NCBI GenBank assembly: GCA_023421675.1 | Contig: JAEZTC010000009.1 | Span: forward strand, 55,874 to 119,873 | Reading direction: 5' to 3' | DNA from: Bacillota bacterium | Lineage (GTDB): Bacteria; Bacillota; Clostridia; Acetivibrionales; JANLFN01 | DNA length: 64,000 nucleotides | Shown: positions 1-7,816 of the stretch, piece after piece | Layout: every line of letters begins with the position of its first letter | Position numbering within the stretch: position 1 is the stretch's first letter | Program-made: the position numbers and the translations under genes | The notes under the pieces: generated by a model | Told to the model about the DNA's origin: nothing | Database searches by the model: none | Seen by the model: only the letters and a program-made list of their open reading frames with translations

Positions 1-683
1 CTTTTTATGTATTGGTAATCTCCGCTCGCAACAACTATTACTGCTACTATATACTTTCGTGCACGTTCTATTGTTTTACGGGGTATTTTTGTAACTTTTT
101 CAATTTCCACTATAGGCAAACATTTACTCTTCTTAATTGATACAACCATTTCAGGTCGTGATAATAGAAATGAAGTAATCTGACTATAGGCTTTCCTGGT
201 CTTTTTATGTTTGGGAGAGGCATCTGCAAGATCCAGGAAGCTTATGCCCCATTCATCAAGCTCATCCTTGAGCTGCTTTATTTCCAGCCTTCTGTATTGT
301 GTAAATTCTTCTTCGGTAAATCTTTCAACAGACCGGGATTCAGTAAAATCAGTCGTGTTTTCATCATCATTCATATACTCATTTAAAGATACTACCTTGC
401 TATTTTTCTTCTCTTTTCTATAATAATCAATAAGCCTGCGCTTAATAATATTCTGGGAAAACGAAAGAAAATTGCCCTTATTCAAATCATAAGCTTTTAT
501 TGCCTCCACAAATGCAATAAGGCCTATACTCAGTTCATCATCAGTTCCGTAAGATACATACCTTCTCGTTGCTTTCTCTACACAGGATGCAATAAAAGGC
601 TTGTACTCTTCAACAAAGCTGTTTATCTCCGTTTCATTGTCTTTTATGTATGTTACCCTTTCATTTATAGATAAAGGACTCAT
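1..683 (-). CDS. sigI: RNA polymerase sigma factor SigI, 3' end cut off by window edge
   Basis: Read directly from the minus strand: an ATG at 683-681 follows a GGGGAGG ribosome binding site and opens an uninterrupted frame of 227 codons that leaves the window at base 1. The product has a sigma region 2-like segment (about residues 45-95, with FLSFSQNIIKRRLIDYYRKE) and a C-terminal helix-turn-helix-like part containing IPRKTIERARKYIVAVI. This layout, lacking an ordinary sigma-70 region 4, is typical of SigI. In Bacillus SigI answers heat; in cellulolytic Clostridia SigI factors are held by membrane RsgI proteins that sense polysaccharides. An rsgI partner would be expected just beyond the left edge. 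I could not assign its promoter with confidence; a TATAAT lies at 712-717 without a good -35. Confidence 0.85.
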   Translation of the reverse strand, partial: MSPLSINERVTYIKDNETEINSFVEEYKPFIASCVEKATRRYVSYGTDDELSIGLIAFVEAIKAYDLNKGNFLSFSQNIIKRRLIDYYRKEKKNSKVVSLNEYMNDDENTTDFTESRSVERFTEEEFTQYRRLEIKQLKDELDEWGISFLDLADASPKHKKTRKAYSQITSFLLSRPEMVVSIKKSKCLPIVEIEKVTKIPRKTIERARKYIVAVIVVASGDYQYIK

Positions 684-889
684 CAGTTCCTCCCCGGAAT
701 TTGCTATGTTTATTATAACGCATCAGTAGAAAATTTTTTGGTTGTAGAAAAATTTTCCTACCCTCGTTATATATCATTTGGAACATAAGGAAACGTTATT
801 ATACATTTCGAAAAACCTGCAATATTTTCCGGGGTATATTAATAACAATTAAAAAAACTTTATAACAAATTTATCCAGTGGTTTTGTGA

Positions 890-919
890 TTGACAATGAC
901 ATGCTGTAACAATTATAAT
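890..919 (+). promoter_or_regulatory. Likely sigma-A promoter for the gene at 1064
   Basis: TTGACA (890-895) and TATAAT (914-919) are both perfect hexamers, 18 bases apart. A transcript starting near 926 would have about 138 bases of 5' leader before the TTG start at 1064. The leader contains short inverted repeats (for example AACAAAA/TTTTGTT near 988-1004) but no riboswitch class that I recognise. The rest of the 684-1063 gap shows no gene. Confidence 0.6.
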
Positions 920-1063
920 GAAATTGTCCGTAAAAATTATACAGATTAGAGAGTAAGCGGTTTTCGACATATTTTTGTGCCACATTAACAAAAACTTTTG
1001 TTTTAATCCATACTCTAGTTTCTGTAAAACCTTATGCTATATACTGCAAGGGAGTGAGCTGCT

Positions 1064-1459
1064 TTGAAGGACATTATGATAGATGAATTCCAATATATGG
1101 TACAGGAATTGCTTGTAAGGAATAAGAGCATTGTGGACTCAATTACTAAATATCAGGATTCAAATGCCCGTGTCAACCGTGCAATTGTCAAAGCCGTAAC
1201 ACAATGCGGATGTATTAAGATTCATGCAAAGAAACAGAACATACCTGAGAACGGGGATTTCGACGAAATAAAGACCTCAATGAAAACCCATTTAGAAGGT
1301 AAACTTTGTGATAATTGCAGGGATCAGATTGAAAAAGACATAGGAAGAAATGTTTTTTATCTGGCATCTATATGCAATGCATTAGATTTAAACCTTTACG
1401 ACATTATGATAAAAGAATACGACAGGCTGAAAATGCTCGGAAAATATAATTTAAGATAA
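1064..1459 (+). CDS. Conserved clostridial protein of unknown function
   Basis: 131 residues, starting at a TTG seven bases after an AAGGGAGTG ribosome binding site. The next in-frame ATG is five codons in and lacks such a site, so TTG is preferred. The protein is soluble, largely helical and charged, with four cysteines (two in CGC near residue 49 and two in CDNC near residue 81). I recognise the opening pattern IDEFQ...ARVNRA.VKAVT.CGC as common in Clostridia, where I recall it being listed as DUF1573, but I am not certain of that label. It diverges from sigI and converges on disA, separated from it by a two-way terminator. No function can be assigned. Confidence 0.75.
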   Translation: MKDIMIDEFQYMVQELLVRNKSIVDSITKYQDSNARVNRAIVKAVTQCGCIKIHAKKQNIPENGDFDEIKTSMKTHLEGKLCDNCRDQIEKDIGRNVFYLASICNALDLNLYDIMIKEYDRLKMLGKYNLR

Positions 1460-1463
1460 AAGA

Positions 1464-1490
1464 TAAAAAGACGGGTATCCCGTCTTTTTT
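1464..1490. terminator. Bidirectional intrinsic terminator
   Basis: AAAAAGACGGG and CCCGTCTTTTT pair perfectly around a three-base loop, with T-runs on both strands. It lies between the convergent 1064 gene and disA and can serve both. Confidence 0.85.
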
Positions 1491-1508
1491 ATTTATCCAA
1501 ATATATAT

Positions 1509-2588
1509 TTATGACTTGAAGCTGCTTATCCTAACCTGCTCCTGAAGCCTGCGGAGTCCGTCTTTTATAACTCTCGCACGCACACTACCTATTCCTTCTA
1601 CTTCATCAAGATCCTCAATTGAAGCTTTTAAAATACTTTGGAGACTTGAAAATGCATCTGCTACCTTTCGTGCAATTCCCATAGGTACTTTCGGAACTTT
1701 GTTCATAACGCGGTAGCCTCTTGCTTCAATAATAGTTTCATTCGGGCTTGTACTGTGGTACCCCATTATACGATATACACGTGATATATCTGCAAGTTCG
1801 TCATAGTTAAGCTGTCTTATTTGTCTTAAAATCTCCTCTATAGGTCTGTTCTCGTATATATTTCTATAATCCTCGATTACTAGCCTTCCGTCACTTTCAG
1901 TATTGTCCAAAACCTCGTTCAGCTGCATACTTAAGAGCCTGCCTTCATTACCAAGTTCACAAATGTACCTGTCAATTTCAGCGGCAATCCTCATAACCAT
2001 TTCGGTTCTTTGAATAACAAGTGCCATGTCTTCAATAGTTACAGCATTTTCAAACTCAAGTGCATTAAGGTTCGCAAGTGCATTATCCAACACCATTTTG
2101 TATCTCTCAAGGGTTTCTAGTGCCTGATTTGCTTTGGCTAGAATTACCGAAGAGTCTCTCAGAATATATTTTTTATATCCCTTATATAGGGTGATTATAT
2201 TACGCCTTTGAGAGATACAGATTACTACTTCCCCTGTCTGCTTTGCAAACCTGTCGGCATTAATATGTCTTGTCCCCGTTTCGCCTGTAGGTATTGACGG
2301 ATCAGGTATAAGAAGTGAATTGCAGCACAATATTTTTTTAGTATCCTTGCTCAGTATAATAGCGCCATCCATCTTTGCAAGCTCATAAATATGTGAAGGC
2401 GAATACTCCTTGTTAATAAAAAAGCCCTGGTCAACGATTTTCATAACCTCGGGTGAATCTCCAATAACAATAAGAGCACCTGTCCTTGCACGCAGTATGT
2501 TTTCAAGACCTTCCCTCATGGGAGTTCCCGGCGAAACCATGCGCAGGCAGTCCATCATATCATTATCTTTGATATACTCTTCCCTCAT
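1509..2588 (-). CDS. disA: DNA integrity scanning diadenylate cyclase DisA
   Basis: 359 residues. DisA converts two ATP to the second messenger c-di-AMP and scans DNA for branched structures. The N-terminal DAC domain (about 1-140) has the DGA motif at residues 74-76 and the GTRH motif ending at 108. A helical linker follows, then a C-terminal helix-hairpin-helix DNA-binding domain (DLDEVEGIGSVRARVIKDGL, near 325-345). The ATG at 2588 sits nine bases after AGGAGG; an in-frame TTG nine bases upstream abuts that site and is unlikely. The usual RHR motif reads RHI here. disA lies downstream of radA, 164 bases away, in the order known from Bacillus. Confidence 0.95.
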   Translation of the reverse strand: MREEYIKDNDMMDCLRMVSPGTPMREGLENILRARTGALIVIGDSPEVMKIVDQGFFINKEYSPSHIYELAKMDGAIILSKDTKKILCCNSLLIPDPSIPTGETGTRHINADRFAKQTGEVVICISQRRNIITLYKGYKKYILRDSSVILAKANQALETLERYKMVLDNALANLNALEFENAVTIEDMALVIQRTEMVMRIAAEIDRYICELGNEGRLLSMQLNEVLDNTESDGRLVIEDYRNIYENRPIEEILRQIRQLNYDELADISRVYRIMGYHSTSPNETIIEARGYRVMNKVPKVPMGIARKVADAFSSLQSILKASIEDLDEVEGIGSVRARVIKDGLRRLQEQVRISSFKS

Positions 2589-2752
2589 AGAATGCAACCT
2601 CCTGAAAAACAGGAATAATTATATATAAGTCTGGTCCTTACCTCCCGGTTTTAAACATAATAATAGTGATCCTATTTATATATACGCTGCATTATGTGTA
2701 AGACATGCTTATTTCCAATGAACACTTAAGACTACTGGTTGACTCCAGAGTA

Positions 2753-4114
2753 TTAAAGAATCAGATTAAGTGCCTGCTGAACTGTTTTTACACCCTTTAT
2801 TTCTATATCTTCAATGCCTTTTATCTTTTCCATTAGCTTATAATTCCCTTCAGGGATGATACAGCTTTTAAACCCTATTCTTGCAGCTTCCATAAGCCTT
2901 TTATCGATCTGGCTGACAGCCCGAACTTCGCCTGTCAGACCCACCTCACCTATCACTACACAGTTTGGGTCTACTGATGTATCCCTGAAGCTGGATGCCA
3001 GAGCAGTGATTATTCCCATATCGCAAGCAGGCTCGTCCACTTTTAATCCCCCTATTACATTTACATAAGCATCAAAGCTGCTAAGCTGCATTCCCATACG
3101 CTTTTCAAGTACTGCCATAAGAAGGCACACCCTGTTATAATCCACACCTGTTGCCATCCTTCTAGGCATTCCAAAATTGGTTGCGCAAACAAGCGCCTGT
3201 ATTTCAATAAGCATGGGCCTGGTCCCCTCAAGGCTTGAAACAACCACTGTTCCCGGTACGTTTTCCGGCCTGCCTGCAAGCATTGACATTGAAGGATTAT
3301 CAACCTCGGCAAGTCCCATATCCCTCATTTCAAAAATACCAATTTCATTTGTCGACCCAAACCTGTTCTTTACTGCCCTCAGTATTCTATAGCTTACATG
3401 CCTGTCCCCTTCAAAATATAATACGGTATCCACCATATGCTCAAGTACTCTTGGACCGGCAATTGAACCTTCCTTAGTGACATGTCCTACTACGAAAATC
3501 GCTATTCCAAGTCCCTTCGCCAGCTTCATGAGTCTTGCAGTAACTTCCCTTACCTGGCTTACACTCCCGGGGGCAGAGCTGATGTCGTCACTGAACATTG
3601 TTTGTATGGAATCTATTATTGCAAGCAATGGTCTTTCCCTCTCAATAACCTCCTCAACTGCTTTAAAATTGGTTTCGGAAGCCATCATAATTCCGGGGTT
3701 TTTTATTCCAAGCCTGTCTGCTCTGAGTTTAATCTGTTTTACTGATTCCTCTCCTGAGACATATAGTATCTTTGAGCCTGGCTTGATTTTTTCACATACC
3801 TGAAGCAGCAGAGTAGATTTGCCTATTCCTGGGTCACCACCGACAAGTATAAGAGAGCCTTTTACTATACCTCCCCCAAGAACACGGTCCATTTCCTTGA
3901 TACCGGTGGAATATCTCTCTTCGTTATCAACCCTTACATCACTCAGATTCACAGGCTCAATACTGCTCACCTGAGCAGGGCTTGAAGCCGAACCTGTTAT
4001 TCTTTTTTCCTCCACAAAGGTATTCCACTGATTGCATGCCGGACATTTGCCGAGCCAGCCCATGGATTCATAGCCGCACTCCTGGCATATAAACAAAGAT
4101 TTACTTTTAGCCAT
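2753..4114 (-). CDS. radA: DNA repair protein RadA
   Basis: 453 residues, the normal family length. RadA is a RecA-like ATPase that helps process recombination intermediates and promotes branch migration. Visible parts are a four-cysteine zinc finger (C10, C13, C24, C27), Walker A GGDPGIGKST (92-101), Walker B LLAIIDS (163-169), the RadA-specific KNRFG motif (249-253) and a C-terminal Lon-protease-like domain. The start follows a GTGAGG site. It has its own promoter (TTGACA-16-TAATTT at 4160-4133). In many Firmicutes radA follows clpC directly; here about 12.8 kb separates them. Confidence 0.97.
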   Translation of the reverse strand: MAKSKSLFICQECGYESMGWLGKCPACNQWNTFVEEKRITGSASSPAQVSSIEPVNLSDVRVDNEERYSTGIKEMDRVLGGGIVKGSLILVGGDPGIGKSTLLLQVCEKIKPGSKILYVSGEESVKQIKLRADRLGIKNPGIMMASETNFKAVEEVIERERPLLAIIDSIQTMFSDDISSAPGSVSQVREVTARLMKLAKGLGIAIFVVGHVTKEGSIAGPRVLEHMVDTVLYFEGDRHVSYRILRAVKNRFGSTNEIGIFEMRDMGLAEVDNPSMSMLAGRPENVPGTVVVSSLEGTRPMLIEIQALVCATNFGMPRRMATGVDYNRVCLLMAVLEKRMGMQLSSFDAYVNVIGGLKVDEPACDMGIITALASSFRDTSVDPNCVVIGEVGLTGEVRAVSQIDKRLMEAARIGFKSCIIPEGNYKLMEKIKGIEDIEIKGVKTVQQALNLIL

Positions 4115-4132
4115 AAGACCTCACTTATTTTC

Positions 4133-4160
4133 AAATTATGCGAGTTTTATTTTATGTCAA
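4133..4160 (-). promoter_or_regulatory. radA promoter
   Basis: On the minus strand TTGACA (4160-4155) and TAATTT (4138-4133) are 16 bases apart, ending about 18 bases before the radA start. The -35 hexamer is part of a nine-base inverted repeat shared with the opposite-facing TTGACA at 4192-4197. Confidence 0.6.
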
Positions 4161-4290
4161 GAAACCCTCTAAACCATGAAGATGCTAGTTCTTGACAAAA
4201 ACAAAACATACATAACATAAAATCAACAGAACTGGAACAACTGGTTAAATTATATCATATTTTGATATATGAAGGTAAAGGAGGTCAATT

Positions 4291-4440
4291 ATGATCTCAG
4301 CTATAAAGAAATTTTTTATTTTTCTCGACCTTGTAATTAACCATGGAATAAGCCCTTCGACAATATTTAAGAATTCAAAGCCGCTAAACGGCTCATTTGC
4401 CGAAGAGCTTGAAGAGAACAAGAACAAACATGGCATGTGA
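4291..4440 (+). CDS. Small protein of unknown function (49 residues)
   Basis: An ATG at 4291 follows a strong AAAGGAGG site by six bases and opens a 49-codon frame ending in TGA at 4438-4440. The product begins with a hydrophobic/basic helix (ISAIKKFFIFLDLVI) and ends in a charged tail (EELEENKNKHGM). A TTGACA lies at 4192-4197 and a weak AT-rich -10 follows 17 bases later. The last 48 bases overlap the end of the GH15 gene on the opposite strand. I recognise no family. The ribosome binding site and residue composition argue for a real gene, but homologues were not checked. Confidence 0.5.
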   Translation: MISAIKKFFIFLDLVINHGISPSTIFKNSKPLNGSFAEELEENKNKHGM

Positions 4441-6318
4441 CCATGTAAGAGGTATTACCCATTGGGGCTTTCCATCATCTTTTCCCACCTGTTCAGGCAA
4501 AAGTCCGATATCTGTACAACCCTTTACAGCCCAATCAAGGTATTCAAAAGCTTTTTGAACGTTACCATTTTCAGCATGATAGAGTGCAGCCCAAAGAGTA
4601 GTTAAAATCCAGGGATTACCGCCAATGTAATTATCATATTCATATCTTTTTAACCCGCCAATTCCAGGATTAGACAACACCTTTTCAACAAGTTCAACTG
4701 TACTTTTAACTCTATAGTCGTCGGTGTACAGAATGTCAAAGGGCACACTGATACCAAGCAGGCTTATATCGACAAGCCAATCCTCAAGAGTGACATCTCG
4801 CTTATAACCCTTGGGATTTACCTTTACAAAGGTTGTATTATCACTGTTTTCACGGCCCCAGGGATTAAGCTTTACCCTTATGCTTCTGATAAATCTCTTT
4901 TCATTATCCTTCCAGAAGTACTTAATGATTGCTGCTTCGATATTTTCAGCTGTTGCTATCCACTTTCCAATATAGTCTATGTCCTTGCCAAGAATGCCTG
5001 CTATTTCAACACATGCTTTTATTCCTGCCAATACTGCGGCCGAAGAGTAAAAATGTTCACCGAATCTTTCTTCCCACAAGTCGAAGCTTTGCAAAGGAAG
5101 CCCAGTTTCTTCATCTATAAAATCAGTCATAAAATTGACTGCCTTCGCAGCTGTTTCCCACATTTCAGACAGGAAGCTCCTGTCCCCTGTATTTTTGTAA
5201 TGCCTTAGAATTCCCCATACCAGTGTTCCAGTTTCATCTATCTGCAAGCCCCAGGAAGGCCCGAGGTTTCCGTCCATGTGATAACGCTGTTCCCACGACC
5301 CATCATCATTTTGAACCGAAGCTGCCCATCTGTAAAATTTATCAACAGACTCATGTAAGCCGCTTTTATCCATTGCTTCAGTTATAAATGCAGCATCCCT
5401 GCCCCAGCAATATGCATATCTGCCGCATTTGGTAAATTCTTCATCTATTTCAGGTGCAGCCAGCAATCCACCGGTTTTTTTGTCGGACATAAGTTTGAAA
5501 ACCAGGAGAGATCGCCTGTACAGGTCATCCAAATCGCTTCTGCCTGTATTAATCACAACTGACTTTTTAAGAAAAGCGTGCCAGTAATCTATAGTTTTCT
5601 TTAGTTCTATATCGCTATCCAGCTGTTTAGACTTTTTCGCTGCATTTTTTACATCCTTGAGAGTATGTGCGGCGGACAGATATAAGTTAAAAATCTTTTT
5701 TTCTCCAGGCAGAAATGATCCCAGTTTCCAGAGAACAGACCCATCCGGCATCATACCTATGCTGTCAAAGCCATTCAATACAGTACTGCTTGCAGCATCG
5801 AAAGCATTATTGCCGAGCTGGAACTGGCAAGCCTCCCTATCAGCACAAATGGATATATAGTAATTATGTCTGTAATGAATAAGCGCATCGGTATCAAAAT
5901 CAAACAAAGTACCGGCTAGAGCAGGATTTGTAGTAATAATGCCCGAATAAGCAGCAAAACCAAGGTTCAATTCATTATTACATATATTTTCAATGTTATA
6001 GCTTCTGACAAGAATATCTGATTCAGGGAGTACAAAATCGGTTTGCGTAATTTTAATACCTCTGTCACGAGCTTCAAATATAGTCTCCACAATATTTGTA
6101 TCACAAATATACCTTTGAGAATGCTTAAAAATATCCCTATCCATCCATAAGGTGCTATTCTCAAATTCGGTGAAATAAATACCCGTAAAAAAATTGTCCA
6201 TATGCTGCGGATAATCTATATTTGGCCAGAATAGCCTTACAAGCTCACCCTTATCGCCGAGACAGCCCAGCATGCTGGAATTCCCGACTATTGCACTATT
6301 AAAATATGTCTTAGCCAT
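4393..6318 (-). CDS. Glycoside hydrolase family 15, glucoamylase-like
   Basis: 641 residues, the usual length for bacterial and archaeal GH15 enzymes (glucoamylase, glucodextranase or trehalase type). An N-terminal beta-rich domain (1-235) precedes an (alpha/alpha)6 barrel (255-641). The barrel has the CWGRDAAF substrate-binding motif (304-311), the general acid in LWEERFGEHFYSS (E416/E417) and the general base in LLPEQ (E609). There is no signal peptide, so it probably acts in the cytoplasm on alpha-linked glucose. It has a GGAGG site and is divergent from the GT2 gene at 6537. Its position beside glycosyltransferases and phosphoglycerol transferases suggests trimming or recycling of a glucan or glycolipid; the exact substrate cannot be read from sequence. 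Confidence 0.85.
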   Translation of the reverse strand: MAKTYFNSAIVGNSSMLGCLGDKGELVRLFWPNIDYPQHMDNFFTGIYFTEFENSTLWMDRDIFKHSQRYICDTNIVETIFEARDRGIKITQTDFVLPESDILVRSYNIENICNNELNLGFAAYSGIITTNPALAGTLFDFDTDALIHYRHNYYISICADREACQFQLGNNAFDAASSTVLNGFDSIGMMPDGSVLWKLGSFLPGEKKIFNLYLSAAHTLKDVKNAAKKSKQLDSDIELKKTIDYWHAFLKKSVVINTGRSDLDDLYRRSLLVFKLMSDKKTGGLLAAPEIDEEFTKCGRYAYCWGRDAAFITEAMDKSGLHESVDKFYRWAASVQNDDGSWEQRYHMDGNLGPSWGLQIDETGTLVWGILRHYKNTGDRSFLSEMWETAAKAVNFMTDFIDEETGLPLQSFDLWEERFGEHFYSSAAVLAGIKACVEIAGILGKDIDYIGKWIATAENIEAAIIKYFWKDNEKRFIRSIRVKLNPWGRENSDNTTFVKVNPKGYKRDVTLEDWLVDISLLGISVPFDILYTDDYRVKSTVELVEKVLSNPGIGGLKRYEYDNYIGGNPWILTTLWAALYHAENGNVQKAFEYLDWAVKGCTDIGLLPEQVGKDDGKPQWVIPLTWSHAMFVLVLFKLFGK

Positions 6319-6536
6319 TTAGCCTCCATAATTGAACATCGAGTTTAATAATTAACATTCACCAAAGCCTTTATTTTTACACTAAATTATAACACATAAA
6401 TATCTTATCCAGCTTGCTGAAAGTTCTGGTCGTAATAAATAATTTGCTGCTTTAAGTATAAAATAATAATGTTTAAGAAACAATTTAACTGGAAAAGTGT
6501 GTATATATTGCGTTATGAAAACTTCGGAGGTTATTG

Positions 6537-7781
6537 ATGAACTCTGTTATATATTGGACAACTCAAGTAATACAAGTATTGATTTTTATCGCTGGATGCT
6601 ACTTTTTAGGTGTATCGGTTTTCGGATGGATAAAGTTTAAGGAAGAGCCGGCAGAAAAATATAAGCCGGTTAAAAGATTCGCTTTAGTAGTGGCAGCCCA
6701 TAATGAGGAAAAGGTAATAGGCCATGTGGTAGACAGCCTCTCAAGGCAAAACTATCCCAAGGAGCTTTATGACATATTCGTAATAGCTGACAACTGTACC
6801 GATAAGACAGCCGATATTGCCAAAGCTCATGGAGCCATTGTTTATAAAAGAGTAAATCTTGAGGAAAGAGGCAAGGGTTTTGCTCTTGAATGGATGTTCA
6901 GTAAAATATATCAGATGGAAGACAAATACGATGTTGTAAGCGTTTTTGATGCAGACAACCTTGTTTCTGCAAACTTTCTTCTTGAGATGAACAAGCAGCT
7001 TTGCAAAGGACATAAGGTGGTACAGGGTTACATTGACAGTAAAAATCCCTTTGATTCATGGATTACCTGCTCTTATTCCATAGCTTTCTGGATGTCCAAC
7101 AGAGTATTCCAGCTTGCAAGATTTTATCTCGGATTAAGCTGTGGCCTTTGCGGGACAGGCTTTTGCATCGATCTTGAGGTGCTCAAGAAAATCGGATGGG
7201 GTGCAACTTGTCTTACAGAAGATCTTGAATTTACAATGAAGCTTGCAATGAACGACATGAAGGTTGGATGGGCTCATAACGCGGTTGTCTATGATGAAAA
7301 GCCTTTGACACTCGCACAATCATGGAGGCAAAGAAAACGCTGGATGCAGGGTCATGCTGATTGTGCAAGCAGATTTTTAAAACCGCTTTTTAAGAAAGCT
7401 TTCAAGGATGCCAATTTAACTGCTTTTGATTGTGCTATTTATCTGTTTCAGCCTATAAGGTTTATATTTATAGGGCTTATAACAATTATGCTGTGGATTC
7501 AGACAGTTTTCCCCCAATCCCCGTTTTATACCCTAAAATATGTTTTCCCAACGGCAGTATGGTATGTATTTGTAACTTTGCAATTCTTTTATGGGCCTTT
7601 GATTGTAATGGCCGAGAAGAAATTTAGACTCAAAATAGTGTTGGGCTTTTTGATATATCCATTTTACTGCCTGACCTGGGTACCTATAACCATACAGGGC
7701 TTTATGAGCAAAAACAATAAAAATTGGAGCCATACATCTCACACTAGGGAAATCAGTATAAACGACCTTGAAAAGGCCTGA
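6537..7781 (+). CDS. Membrane glycosyltransferase family 2 (copy A)
   Basis: 414 residues. The order is one N-terminal membrane helix (about 8-31), a GT2 catalytic domain with AAHNEE (53-58), the metal-binding FDADN (137-141), TED and QRKRW (the Q..RW signature of processive enzymes), then two or three C-terminal membrane helices. This layout resembles IcaA- and HasA-type synthases that polymerise and export beta-glycans, but single-sugar lipid transferases share it. The ATG at 6537 has GGAGG six bases upstream; the in-frame TTG three bases earlier is too close. It is a clear paralogue of the GT2 gene at 15420-16673 and converges on the LtaS-like array with a 13-base gap. Confidence 0.88.
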   Translation: MNSVIYWTTQVIQVLIFIAGCYFLGVSVFGWIKFKEEPAEKYKPVKRFALVVAAHNEEKVIGHVVDSLSRQNYPKELYDIFVIADNCTDKTADIAKAHGAIVYKRVNLEERGKGFALEWMFSKIYQMEDKYDVVSVFDADNLVSANFLLEMNKQLCKGHKVVQGYIDSKNPFDSWITCSYSIAFWMSNRVFQLARFYLGLSCGLCGTGFCIDLEVLKKIGWGATCLTEDLEFTMKLAMNDMKVGWAHNAVVYDEKPLTLAQSWRQRKRWMQGHADCASRFLKPLFKKAFKDANLTAFDCAIYLFQPIRFIFIGLITIMLWIQTVFPQSPFYTLKYVFPTAVWYVFVTLQFFYGPLIVMAEKKFRLKIVLGFLIYPFYCLTWVPITIQGFMSKNNKNWSHTSHTREISINDLEKA

Positions 7782-7791
7782 AAGACTTTAC

Positions 7792-7816
7792 TAATTATTT
7801 TACCCTAAAATAATTA
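7792..7816. terminator. AT-only hairpin between convergent genes
   Basis: TAATTATTTTA and TAAAATAATTA form a perfect 11-base inverted repeat around CCC. It overlaps the last codons of the phosphoglycerol transferase gene on the minus strand and directly follows the GT2 gene on the plus strand. There is no GC-rich stem, so it would be a weak terminator or only a transcript-end structure. Confidence 0.35.

Noticed and set aside
211..423. Plus-strand 70-codon frame
   Set aside because: It lies wholly inside the sigI gene on the other strand, has low-complexity Ser/Phe-rich translation and no ribosome binding site.
4245..4436. 63-codon minus-strand frame downstream of the GH15 gene
   Set aside because: It overlaps the GH15 end in another frame, is Ser-rich and has no ribosome binding site; the plus-strand 49-residue gene is better supported.
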